DNA from: Flavobacterium faecale
GTDB lineage: Bacteria; Bacteroidota; Bacteroidia; Flavobacteriales; Flavobacteriaceae
Direction of reading: 5' to 3'
NCBI RefSeq assembly: GCF_003076455.1
Contig: NZ_CP020918.1
Span: 682,001-746,000 of the forward strand
DNA length: 64,000 nt
Of this stretch, positions 17,797 to 26,754 are shown in pieces. The notes beneath the pieces were generated by a model. The model had not been told where the DNA came from. It was given only the letters and a program-made list of their open reading frames with translations, and did no database searches. Every line of letters begins with the position of its first letter. The stretch's first letter is position 1. Position numbers and translations under genes: made by a program.

Positions 17797-19035
17797 ATGT
17801 CAGAACTATTATTACCACCAGAGCATCGTTATGCTAAAATAATGAAGGAAAAACTAAATGAAGACGGAAGTGAACTTTCGATTCTGAATTTAGGTCCTAC
17901 ACACCCAGCCACACATGGTATTTTTCAAAATATCTTGTTAATGGATGGTGAACGCATCATCGAAGCTGAACCTACGATTGGTTACATTCATCGTGCCTTT
18001 GAAAAAATCGCGGAGAATCGTCCTTTCTACCAAATTACACCACTTACAGACCGAATGAACTATTGCTCCTCTCCTATTAACAATATGGGATGGTGGATGA
18101 CTTTGGAAAAACTTTTAGGAGTTGAAGTACCGAAACGTGCGCAATACCTGCGTGTAATTGTAATGGAATTGGCTAGAATTACAGATCATATCATTTGTAA
18201 CTCAATCCTTGGTGTAGATACTGGTGCTTATACCGGATTTTTATACGTATTTCAATTTAGAGAAAAAGTATACGAAATCTACGAAGAGATTTGTGGTGCT
18301 CGTTTAACTACAAATATGGGTCGAATTGGTGGTTTCGAAAGAGATTGGACTCCAAAAGCATTCGAATTATTAAATACATTTCTTGAAGAATTTCCTCCAG
18401 CTTGGAAAGAATTCGAAAACCTATTCGAAAGAAACAGAATTTTTATTGATAGAACAGTAAACGTAGGACCAATTACTGCTGAAAAAGCAATGGCTTACGG
18501 ATTTACAGGTCCAAACTTACGTGCAGCCGGTGTCGATTATGACGTACGTGTAGCACAGCCTTATAGTTCTTACGAAGATTTCGATTTTGAAATTCCAGTA
18601 GGGAAATCAGGTGATACTTACGACCGTTTTTGTGTTCGTAATGCAGAGGTTTGGGAAAGCTTAAGTATCATTCGTCAAGCTTTGGCTAAAATGCCAGCTG
18701 GGAACGAATACCATGCTGAAGTTCCTGATTATTACCTACCTCCAAAAGAAGATGTGTATCACAATATGGAGTCTTTAATTTACCACTTCAAAATTGTTAT
18801 GGGTGAAGTTCCTGTTCCAGTTGCAGAGATTTATCATCCTGTTGAAGGTGGTAATGGTGAATTAGGTTTTTATTTGGTGACAGATGGAAGCCGTACACCA
18901 TACAGACTACATTTCAGAAGGCCTTGTTTTATTTATTACCAAGCCTATCCAGATATGATTAAAGGTGCAATGTTATCCGATGCCATCGTAATTCTATCAA
19001 GCTTGAATGTAATTGCAGGAGAATTAGACGCATAA
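17797..19035 (+). CDS. nuoD: NADH-quinone oxidoreductase subunit D
   Basis: The 412-residue 49-kDa subunit lines the quinone pocket with NuoB. Motifs include LGPTHPATHGIFQNIL (residues about 32-47) with the quinone-facing histidine, IGYIHRAFEKIAENR, and the end VILSSLNVIAGELDA. Its fold derives from NiFe-hydrogenase large subunits without the metal-binding cysteines. It follows nuoC by 34 bp and precedes a 143-bp gap with inverted-repeat words before nuoE. Confidence 0.97.
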   Translation: MSELLLPPEHRYAKIMKEKLNEDGSELSILNLGPTHPATHGIFQNILLMDGERIIEAEPTIGYIHRAFEKIAENRPFYQITPLTDRMNYCSSPINNMGWWMTLEKLLGVEVPKRAQYLRVIVMELARITDHIICNSILGVDTGAYTGFLYVFQFREKVYEIYEEICGARLTTNMGRIGGFERDWTPKAFELLNTFLEEFPPAWKEFENLFERNRIFIDRTVNVGPITAEKAMAYGFTGPNLRAAGVDYDVRVAQPYSSYEDFDFEIPVGKSGDTYDRFCVRNAEVWESLSIIRQALAKMPAGNEYHAEVPDYYLPPKEDVYHNMESLIYHFKIVMGEVPVPVAEIYHPVEGGNGELGFYLVTDGSRTPYRLHFRRPCFIYYQAYPDMIKGAMLSDAIVILSSLNVIAGELDA

Positions 19036-19178
19036 GAATTAAGGAATTGAGATTAAGGATTTTAGAATAACAATATCGGTTAAAGAAAGAATATAGATTT
19101 TGGCCATTTTAGGAAAAAAGCATTATCTCGGTAATCGCTTTAAATCCTAATTCCTAAATTTAAAATCTAAAATAGAGA
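19036..19178. repeat. AT-rich inverted-repeat words in the nuoD-nuoE gap
   Basis: The left part has GAATTAAGGAATT and ATTAAGGATTTTAGA; the right part has the opposite-strand words AAATCCTAATTCCTAAAT and AAAATCTAAAAT. The same word family recurs on both sides of the gene between nuoM and nuoN. They could fold as intercistronic hairpins. Confidence 0.5.
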
Positions 19179-19709
19179 ATGGAAAAAACACATTTTACAC
19201 AAGAAATAAACATGACTCCTGAGTTAATGGCGCGTATAGAAGAATTATGCAGTCATTACCCAGCAGACAAACGTAAATCTGCTTTATTACCTGTTTTACA
19301 TGAAGCACAAGATGCACATGATAACTGGCTAAGTATCGAATTACAAGATAAAGTTGCCGAAATTTTAAACATAAAACCTGTAGAAGTTTATGAGGTAGTT
19401 ACATTTTACACAATGTACAACCGTAGACCTATTGGAAAGTATATGTTTGAATTTTGCCAAACGTCTTCTTGTTGCTTAAGAGGAACAGAAGATTTAATGG
19501 ATTATACTTGTGAAAAATTAGGTGTAAAAATAGGTGAACCAACTGCAGACGGACTTTTTGAAGTTCGTGGCGTAGAGTGTTTGGGTGCCTGTGGATACGC
19601 TCCAATGATGCAATTAGGTGATTTTTATAAAGAAAATCTAACTAAAGATAAAATCGATCAAATTATTGACGATTGTAGAGATAATAAAATAATATTACAC
19701 GATAAATAA
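19179..19709 (+). CDS. nuoE: NADH-quinone oxidoreductase subunit E
   Basis: The 176-residue 24-kDa subunit is thioredoxin-like and holds the N1a [2Fe-2S] cluster. The ligands are Cys93 and Cys98 in FCQTSSCCLRG and Cys134 and Cys138 in VECLGACGYAP. It pairs with NuoF in the NADH-oxidising tip, so this complex I should take NADH directly. It lies 1 bp before nuoF. Confidence 0.96.
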   Translation: MEKTHFTQEINMTPELMARIEELCSHYPADKRKSALLPVLHEAQDAHDNWLSIELQDKVAEILNIKPVEVYEVVTFYTMYNRRPIGKYMFEFCQTSSCCLRGTEDLMDYTCEKLGVKIGEPTADGLFEVRGVECLGACGYAPMMQLGDFYKENLTKDKIDQIIDDCRDNKIILHDK

Positions 19710-19710
19710 G

Positions 19711-21078
19711 ATGTCAAAAAAAATATTATTAGAGAAAATCAACGTTCCAGGAATTAAAACGTACGAAGTGTATCGCAGAGAAGGCGGTTACGCCTCTGTT
19801 GAGAAAGCTATAAAGGCGATGACTCCGGACGAAGTAGTTGAAGAAGTAAAAAAATCAGGACTTCGTGGTCGTGGTGGTGCGGGTTTCCCTGCTGGAATGA
19901 AATGGAGTTTTATTGACAAAAAATCAGGAAAACCAAGACATTTAGTATGTAACGCCGATGAATCTGAACCAGGAACTTTCAAAGATCGTTATTTGATGGA
20001 ATTTCTTCCTCACCTATTGATTGAAGGAATGATTACCTCTAGTTTTGCTTTGGGAGCGAATCTATCCTATATCTACATTCGTGGAGAATATATGTGGGTT
20101 TTTAAAATATTAGAAAGAGCCATTGCCGAAGCGAAAGCAGCAGGATGGTTAGGAAAAAACATCTTAGGATCTGGTTACGATTTAGAACTACACGTTCATT
20201 GTGGTGCTGGAGCTTATATTTGTGGTGAAGAAACAGCTTTGATTGAATCTTTGGAAGGAAAAAGAGGAAATCCACGTATCAAACCACCTTTTCCAGCAGT
20301 TTCTGGATTATGGGCCAACCCAACGGTTGTAAATAATGTAGAAACAATTGCATCTGTGCCTTGGATTGTTAACAATTCTGGTGATGATTACGCTAAAATC
20401 GGAATAGGACGTTCTACTGGAACGAAGTTAATTTCGGCTTCAGGACATGTAAAAAATCCTGGTGTTTACGAAATTGAATTGGGATTAACAGTAGATGAGT
20501 TCATGAACTCAGATGAATATTTGGGCGGAATGTACTCTGACAGACCATTAAAAGCTTTGATTCCTGGTGGATCATCGGTACCAATTTTACCAGCTGATTT
20601 GATTTATAAAACAACAAACGGCGAAGATCGTTTGATGACTTACGAATCGTTAAGTGATGGTGGATTTGCAACAGGATCTATGTTAGGTTCAGGAGGGTTT
20701 ATCGTGTATGATGACACCGCTTGTATCGTGCGTAACACATGGAATTTCTCTCGTTTTTACCACCACGAAAGTTGTGGTCAATGTACGCCTTGCCGTGAAG
20801 GTACAGGGTGGTTGGAGAAAGTGTTGTGGAGAATCGAAAACGGTCAAGGTCGAGAAGAAGATATCGAATTGCTATGGAGTATTCAAAGTAAGATCGAAGG
20901 AAACACGATTTGTCCATTAGGTGATGCAGCATCATGGCCAGTAGCAGCAGCTATTCGTCATTTTAGAGAAGAATTTGAATATCATATTCGTTTCCCTGAA
21001 AAAATTAAAAATAGAAATCACTTTGTAGCAGAACCATTTTCTCAAGTAAAGCATTTGGTAACGAAGCAAACAATATAA
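19711..21078 (+). CDS. nuoF: NADH-quinone oxidoreductase subunit F (NADH-binding)
   Basis: The 455-residue protein binds FMN and NADH and carries the N3 [4Fe-4S] cluster. A glycine-rich segment GLRGRGGAGFPAGMKW lies at about residues 49-64, an FMN/NADH region CGAGAYICGEETALIESLEG around 168-187, and three cluster cysteines at 355, 358 and 361 in SCGQCTPCREG, with the fourth in TICPLGDAASWP. It is followed by an 84-bp gap with TTTCAAG/TGAAAC inverted words before nuoG. Confidence 0.97.
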   Translation: MSKKILLEKINVPGIKTYEVYRREGGYASVEKAIKAMTPDEVVEEVKKSGLRGRGGAGFPAGMKWSFIDKKSGKPRHLVCNADESEPGTFKDRYLMEFLPHLLIEGMITSSFALGANLSYIYIRGEYMWVFKILERAIAEAKAAGWLGKNILGSGYDLELHVHCGAGAYICGEETALIESLEGKRGNPRIKPPFPAVSGLWANPTVVNNVETIASVPWIVNNSGDDYAKIGIGRSTGTKLISASGHVKNPGVYEIELGLTVDEFMNSDEYLGGMYSDRPLKALIPGGSSVPILPADLIYKTTNGEDRLMTYESLSDGGFATGSMLGSGGFIVYDDTACIVRNTWNFSRFYHHESCGQCTPCREGTGWLEKVLWRIENGQGREEDIELLWSIQSKIEGNTICPLGDAASWPVAAAIRHFREEFEYHIRFPEKIKNRNHFVAEPFSQVKHLVTKQTI

Positions 21079-21162
21079 AATAGTTTCAAGTTTCAAGTTA
21101 TTTTAGTTTCACGTCAAACAACCTGAAACCTTAAACATGAAACTAAAAAAACAAAAAGATAA

Positions 21163-22212
21163 ATGAAAGTAACAATAGACGGTCAAGAGATTGAAGTTGA
21201 AGCAGGAACAACCATCTTGCAAGCAGCACGTATGATTGGGGGAGAATCTGTTCCGCCAGCGATGTGCTATTATTCAAAACTTAAAGGGAGCGGTGGAAAA
21301 TGCCGTTGTTGTTTGGTTGAAGTTGCAAAAGGTAGTGATGCTGACCCAAGACCGATGCCAAAATTAATGGCATCATGCGTTACGGGATGTATGGACGGAA
21401 TGGAAATTAACAGTAAAAATTCAGACAGAGTGCGTGAAGCAAGAGAATCTGTTACCGAATTTTTGTTAATCAACCACCCGTTAGATTGTCCAGTTTGTGA
21501 TCAAGCAGGAGAATGCGATTTGCAAAACTTAAGCTTTGAGCACGGGAAATCAAAAACTCGTTTTATCGAAGAAAAAAGAACATTTGAACCAGAAGATATT
21601 GGTCCAAATATTCAACTACATATGAACCGTTGTATTTTATGTCAAAGATGTGTGCAAGTTGCTGACCAACTGACAGACAATAGAGTACACGGAGTTATGG
21701 ACAGAGGAGATCATGCGAATATTTCGACTTGCATTTCTAAAGCCATTGACAATGAATTTTCTGGAAACATGATTGATGTATGTCCAGTAGGTGCTTTAAC
21801 AGACAAAACTTTCCGTTTCAAATCGAGAGTATGGTTCAACAAACCTTACAACGCACACAGAGAGTGTACTACTCCAGGATGTTGTGGAAAAACTACGGTT
21901 TGGATGTTTGGAAACGAAATTCAACGTGTTACAGGTCGTAAAGATGAGTACCATGAAGTAGAAGAATTCATTTGTAACAGCTGTCGTTTTGACCACAAAG
22001 AAGTTTCTGACTGGGTAATTGAAGGACCAAGAGAATTTGAAAAAGATTCGGTTATCAATCAAAATAACTACACTCAAAAATTAGAGACTGTCAATATCAA
22101 TACTGAAGAAGGAATTTTAAAAGGTAGATTAGAAGACCGTAAAAAAATCAGTATGAATGAGATTGATTATGACGAAAAAATTGACGGAGAAAAATTAAAT
22201 TCTGACAAATAA
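21163..22212 (+). CDS. nuoG: NADH-quinone oxidoreductase subunit G, short form without the large C-terminal domain
   Basis: The 349-residue protein keeps the electron-relay part of NuoG. The [2Fe-2S] ligands include Cys35, Cys47, Cys50 and Cys72. The His-Cys3 cluster is His105, Cys109, Cys112, Cys118. The next [4Fe-4S] cluster is Cys157, Cys160, Cys163, Cys207. Further cysteines at 235, 240, 241, 271 and 274 mark only the beginning of the molybdopterin-type domain. E. coli NuoG has about 900 residues; here the degenerate molybdopterin fold is missing. The acidic tail ends at a stop codon overlapping nuoH by one base, so this is a true short gene, not a frameshift. Confidence 0.94.
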   Translation: MKVTIDGQEIEVEAGTTILQAARMIGGESVPPAMCYYSKLKGSGGKCRCCLVEVAKGSDADPRPMPKLMASCVTGCMDGMEINSKNSDRVREARESVTEFLLINHPLDCPVCDQAGECDLQNLSFEHGKSKTRFIEEKRTFEPEDIGPNIQLHMNRCILCQRCVQVADQLTDNRVHGVMDRGDHANISTCISKAIDNEFSGNMIDVCPVGALTDKTFRFKSRVWFNKPYNAHRECTTPGCCGKTTVWMFGNEIQRVTGRKDEYHEVEEFICNSCRFDHKEVSDWVIEGPREFEKDSVINQNNYTQKLETVNINTEEGILKGRLEDRKKISMNEIDYDEKIDGEKLNSDK

Positions 22213-23264
22213 TGGATTCAGCACTTATTATAGAAAAAAGCCTTGTTATCCTAGTAGTTTTTGCTATTACAATGGTAATGGCAATGTACTCGACTTTGGC
22301 AGAGCGTAAGGTAGCTGCTTGGTTGCAAGACAGAATTGGACCAAACAGAGCAGGTAAAGGTGGATTACTACAACCTCTTGCTGATGGTTTAAAATTGTTT
22401 GCAAAAGAAGAATTTGAGCCAAACACTCCCAACCTATTTTTGTTTTATGTAGGACCAGCAATCGCTATGAGTACTGCATTGATGACGAGTGCGGTGATTC
22501 CATGGGGTGATAAATTACACTTATTTGGTCGCGACATCATCCTTCAAGCAACTGATATTGATGTAGCATTACTATATGTTTTTGGTGTTATATCATTAGG
22601 AGTTTACGGAATCATGATTGGTGGATGGGCATCAAACAATAAGTTCTCATTGATTGGAGCAGTTCGTGCAGCTTCGCAAATGGTTTCATATGAAGTTGCC
22701 ATGGGATTATCAATCATTGCATTGTTGATGATGACTGGAACTTTGAGTTTGAAAGAAATTGCAATGCAGCAATCAGGTATGAACTGGAATGTTTTTTACC
22801 AACCACTTTCATTCTTTATCTTTTTAATTTGTGCTTTTGCAGAAACAAACAGAACACCATTTGACTTAGCGGAATGTGAAACAGAATTAATTGGAGGGTA
22901 CCATACTGAATATTCATCAATGAAAATGGGTTTCTACCTTTTTGCTGAATATGCAAATATGTTTATTTCTTCGACTATATTAGCCGTATTATTCTTCGGA
23001 GCTTACAACTATCCTGGAATGGAATGGGTTGTTGAAAACTGGGGAGTTAATATTGGAAACGTAATAGGAATTGGAGTTTTGTTTGCAAAAATATGTTTCT
23101 TCATCTTTTTCTATATGTGGGTAAGATGGACAATTCCAAGATTTAGATACGATCAATTGATGCATTTGGGATGGAGAATCTTAATACCTTTATCAATTTT
23201 GAACATCATCATTACAGGAGTGGTAATTTTGAGAGCAGAGATTGCAGTGTTTTTGGGATTTTAA
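22212..23264 (+). CDS. nuoH: NADH-quinone oxidoreductase subunit H
   Basis: The 350-residue membrane subunit forms the entrance of the quinone chamber. Visible signatures are AERKVAAWLQDRIGPNRAGK near residue 30, SYEVAMGLSII, and AETNRTPFDLAECETELIGG followed by GYHTEYSSMKMG, which contains the acidic residues of the quinone-coupled channel. It overlaps nuoG by one base. The following gap carries a genome-type repeat. Confidence 0.97.
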   Translation: MDSALIIEKSLVILVVFAITMVMAMYSTLAERKVAAWLQDRIGPNRAGKGGLLQPLADGLKLFAKEEFEPNTPNLFLFYVGPAIAMSTALMTSAVIPWGDKLHLFGRDIILQATDIDVALLYVFGVISLGVYGIMIGGWASNNKFSLIGAVRAASQMVSYEVAMGLSIIALLMMTGTLSLKEIAMQQSGMNWNVFYQPLSFFIFLICAFAETNRTPFDLAECETELIGGYHTEYSSMKMGFYLFAEYANMFISSTILAVLFFGAYNYPGMEWVVENWGVNIGNVIGIGVLFAKICFFIFFYMWVRWTIPRFRYDQLMHLGWRILIPLSILNIIITGVVILRAEIAVFLGF

Positions 23265-23475
23265 TCCCACTAACCCCCGAAAGGGAAATTGTTGGAACGT
23301 TGAAATTCTTGAAGTCACAAATTGAGACTACAAGTTGGAGTTAAAACCAAAATATAATTAATAGCACAATGCCCTAGCCCTGATAGAAGTGGAAATCCTT
23401 TTATTTTTTTCTTTAAAAAAATAAAAGATTGAAACGGATAGCAGGAATAGCTACAAAAAAATAAATTAAACAAAA
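23265..23475. repeat. Intergenic repeat in the nuoH-nuoI gap
   Basis: From about 23370 to 23455 the sequence GCCCTAGCCCTGATAGAAGT, a T-rich/A-rich stem (AATCCTTTTATTTTTTTC with AAAAAAATAAAAGATT) and AACGGATAGCAGGAATAGC form an element that I recognise as a common dispersed intergenic element of flavobacterial genomes. The pairing AATC-CTTTTATTTTTTT / AAAAAAATAAAAG-ATT makes a long weak hairpin. It lies inside the operon, so it is transcribed. Confidence 0.55.
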
Positions 23476-24021
23476 ATGGCAATAGAAACCATATCCTTAT
23501 CGGGAAGAAAAAAGCAAGTCTCTCACAAAGAGATGAGTTTTTTGGAACGGATGTACATCATTGCAATCTTTAAGGGATTGTGGATTACGTTAAAGCATTT
23601 GTTCTCCAGAAAAGTAACGATTCAGTATCCTGAGCAAGTACGTGAAATGAGTCCTGTGTATCGTGGGCAACACCAATTGAAACGCGATGAGCAAGGTAGA
23701 GAAAACTGTACTGCTTGTGGTTTGTGTGCTTTGTCATGTCCTGCTGAGGCCATTACAATGAAAGCAGCAGAGCGTAAGGCGAATGAAAAACATTTGTACC
23801 GTGAGGAGAAATATGCCGAAATATATGAAATCAATATGTTGCGTTGTATCTTTTGTGGATTGTGCGAAGAGGCTTGTCCTAAAGATGCCGTTTACTTAAC
23901 GACTTCAAAAGTATTGGTACCTTCTAGCTATGAGAGAGAAGATTTCATTTTTGGAAAAGATAGATTAGTGATGCCTCTTGATGTGGCAATGCAAAATACC
24001 CAACTTAAAAACGCTAATTAA
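23476..24021 (+). CDS. nuoI: NADH-quinone oxidoreductase subunit I
   Basis: The 181-residue ferredoxin-like subunit has two [4Fe-4S] motifs: Cys78, Cys81, Cys84, Cys88 (CTACGLCALSCPAEAI) and Cys124, Cys127, Cys130, Cys134 (CIFCGLCEEACPKDAV). These hold clusters N6a and N6b, which lead to N2 in NuoB. The N-terminal amphipathic helix (MSFLERMYIIAIFKGLWIT) packs against the membrane arm. It overlaps nuoJ by one base. Confidence 0.97.
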   Translation: MAIETISLSGRKKQVSHKEMSFLERMYIIAIFKGLWITLKHLFSRKVTIQYPEQVREMSPVYRGQHQLKRDEQGRENCTACGLCALSCPAEAITMKAAERKANEKHLYREEKYAEIYEINMLRCIFCGLCEEACPKDAVYLTTSKVLVPSSYEREDFIFGKDRLVMPLDVAMQNTQLKNAN

Positions 24022-24533
24022 TGTCAACAGTACTTATTATATTTTGTGTTTTGGCTGCTATTACATTGTCTACCGCTTTTTTGACAGTTTTTAGTAGAAA
24101 TCCTATTCACAGTGCGCTTTACCTTGTAATTTGTTTTTTCTCGATTGCAGGTCATTACCTTTTATTGAATTCCCAGTTTTTGGCTATCGTTCACGTGATC
24201 GTCTATTCGGGAGCGATTATGATTTTGTTTCTGTTTACCATCATGTTGATGAATTTGAACGAAAAGAAAGAAGTACATCGCCCAAGGATTACACGTTTAG
24301 GAGCGATTGTCGCTTTTAGTTTAATCTGTATTGTTTTGATTCTTATTTTTATCAATTCGAAACCAATTGTGGGTGAATACACTTCGACTGGTCAAGATTA
24401 CCAATCGATAAAAGTACTTGGAAAAGTATTACTGAACGAATACATGGTTCCTTTTGAATTTGCATCTGTACTATTATTGGTTGCGATGATTGGAGCGGTA
24501 TTATTGTCTAAGAAAGAAAAAATAGAAAAATAA
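24021..24533 (+). CDS. nuoJ: NADH-quinone oxidoreductase subunit J
   Basis: The 170-residue membrane subunit has five hydrophobic helices. The family segment [20 protein letters not shown] and then [20 protein letters not shown] (helix 3, with its pi-bulge region) are clear. It lies one base inside nuoI and 1 bp before nuoK. The subunit takes part in the conformational coupling between quinone reduction and proton pumping. Confidence 0.95.
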   Translation: MSTVLIIFCVLAAITLSTAFLTVFSRNPIHSALYLVICFFSIAGHYLLLNSQFLAIVHVIVYSGAIMILFLFTIMLMNLNEKKEVHRPRITRLGAIVAFSLICIVLILIFINSKPIVGEYTSTGQDYQSIKVLGKVLLNEYMVPFEFASVLLLVAMIGAVLLSKKEKIEK

Positions 24534-24534
24534 C

Positions 24535-24855
24535 ATGAACAATATTTTAAACGAAATAGGAATCGAGAATTACATTTTCCTTGCCGTGATACTTTTTAGT
24601 ATTGGTGTGTGTGGCGTTTTGTACAGACGAAATGCAATTATTGTGTTTATGTCTATCGAAATTATGTTGAATGCGGTTAATTTGTTGTTTGTAGCTTTCT
24701 CTACCTACCATCAAGATCCGCAAGGTCAAATTTTTGTATTCTTCTCGATGGCAGTTGCTGCTGCAGAAGTTGCTGTAGGATTGGCCATCTTGGTTTCTGT
24801 ATTTAAGAACTTAGGTACAATTAGTATCGATAAATTAAAAAATTTAAAAGGATAA
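24535..24855 (+). CDS. nuoK: NADH-quinone oxidoreductase subunit K
   Basis: The 106-residue three-helix subunit resembles the Mrp antiporter subunit C. The buried glutamates of the proton path are in [18 protein letters not shown] and [15 protein letters not shown]. It lies between nuoJ (1 bp) and nuoL (6 bp). Confidence 0.97.
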   Translation: MNNILNEIGIENYIFLAVILFSIGVCGVLYRRNAIIVFMSIEIMLNAVNLLFVAFSTYHQDPQGQIFVFFSMAVAAAEVAVGLAILVSVFKNLGTISIDKLKNLKG

Positions 24856-24861
24856 ACTATA

Positions 24862-26745
24862 ATGGATACAAATTTAGCTTTACTCTTATTATTAGCTCCT
24901 TTTTTAGGGTTTTTACTAAATATTTTCTTTGGGAAAAGCATTGGCAAAACAGCATCTGGAATATTGGGAACACTAACTGTAGTGTTATCATTTGTTGTTA
25001 CTTTGTTTTTCTTCACTCAAATTAATTCAAGCCAAGAAGCCATACAAATTCAATTGTTTGATTGGATTCAGATTAGCAATTTCAAAGTGGATTTTGGTTT
25101 CTTATTGGACCAACTTTCTGTTCTTTGGTTACTATTTGTAACCGGAATTGGTTCTTTGATTCACCTCTACTCTATCAGTTATATGCATGATGATGAGAAT
25201 ATGCATAAGTTCTTTGCGTATTTGAATCTGTTTATCTTCTTTATGATAACATTGGTAATGGGTAGCAACCTATTGGTATTGTTCATTGGTTGGGAAGGTG
25301 TTGGATTGTGTTCTTACTTATTGATCGGATTTTGGCATAAAAACCAAGACTTCAACGATGCGGCTAAGAAAGCTTTCATCATGAACCGAATTGGAGATCT
25401 AGGATTGTTGATCGGGATATTTATCTTGGGATCAATGTTCTCAACTTTAGATTACAACAGCTTACAAGCTGCTATATCAGGAGCGACAAACTTAGACGTA
25501 ACTACTTTATCTATTGCAGCTTTCTGTTTGTTTATTGGAGCTTGTGGAAAATCAGCACAGATTCCGTTATACACTTGGTTGCCGGATGCGATGGCAGGAC
25601 CAACGCCAGTTTCGGCTTTGATTCACGCTGCTACGATGGTAACAGCAGGTATCTTTATGATTACGCGTTTGAATTATGTATTTGATTTGGCTCCAGATGT
25701 TCAAAACATCATCGCCATTGTTGGAGCAGTTACTTCATTGGTAGCGGCAACAATAGCTTTAGTTCAAACAGACATCAAAAAAGTATTGGCTTACTCTACA
25801 GTTTCTCAATTAGGATTAATGTTTTTGGCATTAGGATTGGGAGCTTATGAAGTTGCCGTTTTCCACGTAATCACACACGCTTTCTTCAAAGCTTGTTTGT
25901 TCTTGGGTTCTGGTTCTGTTATTCACGCTTTGCATGGCGAACAAGACATGCGCAACATGGGTGGATTGAAAAAATGGATGGGAGTTACTTTCTTCACCTT
26001 TTTAATCTCATCACTAGCGATTTCAGGAATTCCTCCTTTCTCAGGTTTCTTTTCGAAAGATGAAATTTTGATGGTCGCTTTCGAACACAATAAAGTACTT
26101 TGGTTTATTGCGTCTTTAGCTTCGCTATTGACAGCTTTTTATATGTTCCGTTTACTATACCTTACTTTCTTCAATGATTTTAGAGGTACTGAAAAACAAA
26201 AAAATCATTTACACGAAAGTCCAGCGTTGATTACGTTTCCTTTAATTGTTTTAGCAATTTTGGCGGCAATTGGTGGACTGATTAGTTTACCAACAAATAG
26301 TTGGCTGAACGGATATTTAGCTCCTTTATTTTCGAAAGAAGCGCACGAAGCTCATCACTTTGGAACACAAGAATATTCTCTAATGGCTATTGCCGTTATT
26401 GGTGGACTGGTAGGAATAGGAATTGCTTTTTCGAAATACTTGAAACAAAATCAAGTTCCAGAATCAGACGAAAATATCACTGGTTTTGCTAAAACATTAT
26501 ATAACAAATATTATGTGGACGAAGCATATGATTTTGTTTTTGTAAAATCAATCAATGGTTTATCTAATTTTTTCAGAGACCAAGTAGAAACAGGCTTATC
26601 ATCACTAGTATTTGGCTTAGGCAAAATTACGAACGAAATAGGCTATCAAGGTAAAAAAGTACAAAGCGGAAGTATTGGATTGTATGTATTCATTTTTGTT
26701 TTGGGACTTAGCGCCATATTAACCTACTTATTTTTAGCACAATAA
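24862..26745 (+). CDS. nuoL: NADH-quinone oxidoreductase subunit L
   Basis: The 627-residue antiporter-like subunit has about 16 helices and the long C-terminal lateral helix. Conserved proton-path motifs include IGWEGVGLCSYLLIGFW, LYTWLPDAMAGPTPVSALIH and KKVLAYSTVSQLGLMF. It is the distal pump module of complex I. Confidence 0.97.
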   Translation: MDTNLALLLLLAPFLGFLLNIFFGKSIGKTASGILGTLTVVLSFVVTLFFFTQINSSQEAIQIQLFDWIQISNFKVDFGFLLDQLSVLWLLFVTGIGSLIHLYSISYMHDDENMHKFFAYLNLFIFFMITLVMGSNLLVLFIGWEGVGLCSYLLIGFWHKNQDFNDAAKKAFIMNRIGDLGLLIGIFILGSMFSTLDYNSLQAAISGATNLDVTTLSIAAFCLFIGACGKSAQIPLYTWLPDAMAGPTPVSALIHAATMVTAGIFMITRLNYVFDLAPDVQNIIAIVGAVTSLVAATIALVQTDIKKVLAYSTVSQLGLMFLALGLGAYEVAVFHVITHAFFKACLFLGSGSVIHALHGEQDMRNMGGLKKWMGVTFFTFLISSLAISGIPPFSGFFSKDEILMVAFEHNKVLWFIASLASLLTAFYMFRLLYLTFFNDFRGTEKQKNHLHESPALITFPLIVLAILAAIGGLISLPTNSWLNGYLAPLFSKEAHEAHHFGTQEYSLMAIAVIGGLVGIGIAFSKYLKQNQVPESDENITGFAKTLYNKYYVDEAYDFVFVKSINGLSNFFRDQVETGLSSLVFGLGKITNEIGYQGKKVQSGSIGLYVFIFVLGLSAILTYLFLAQ

Positions 26746-26754
26746 TCCTATATT

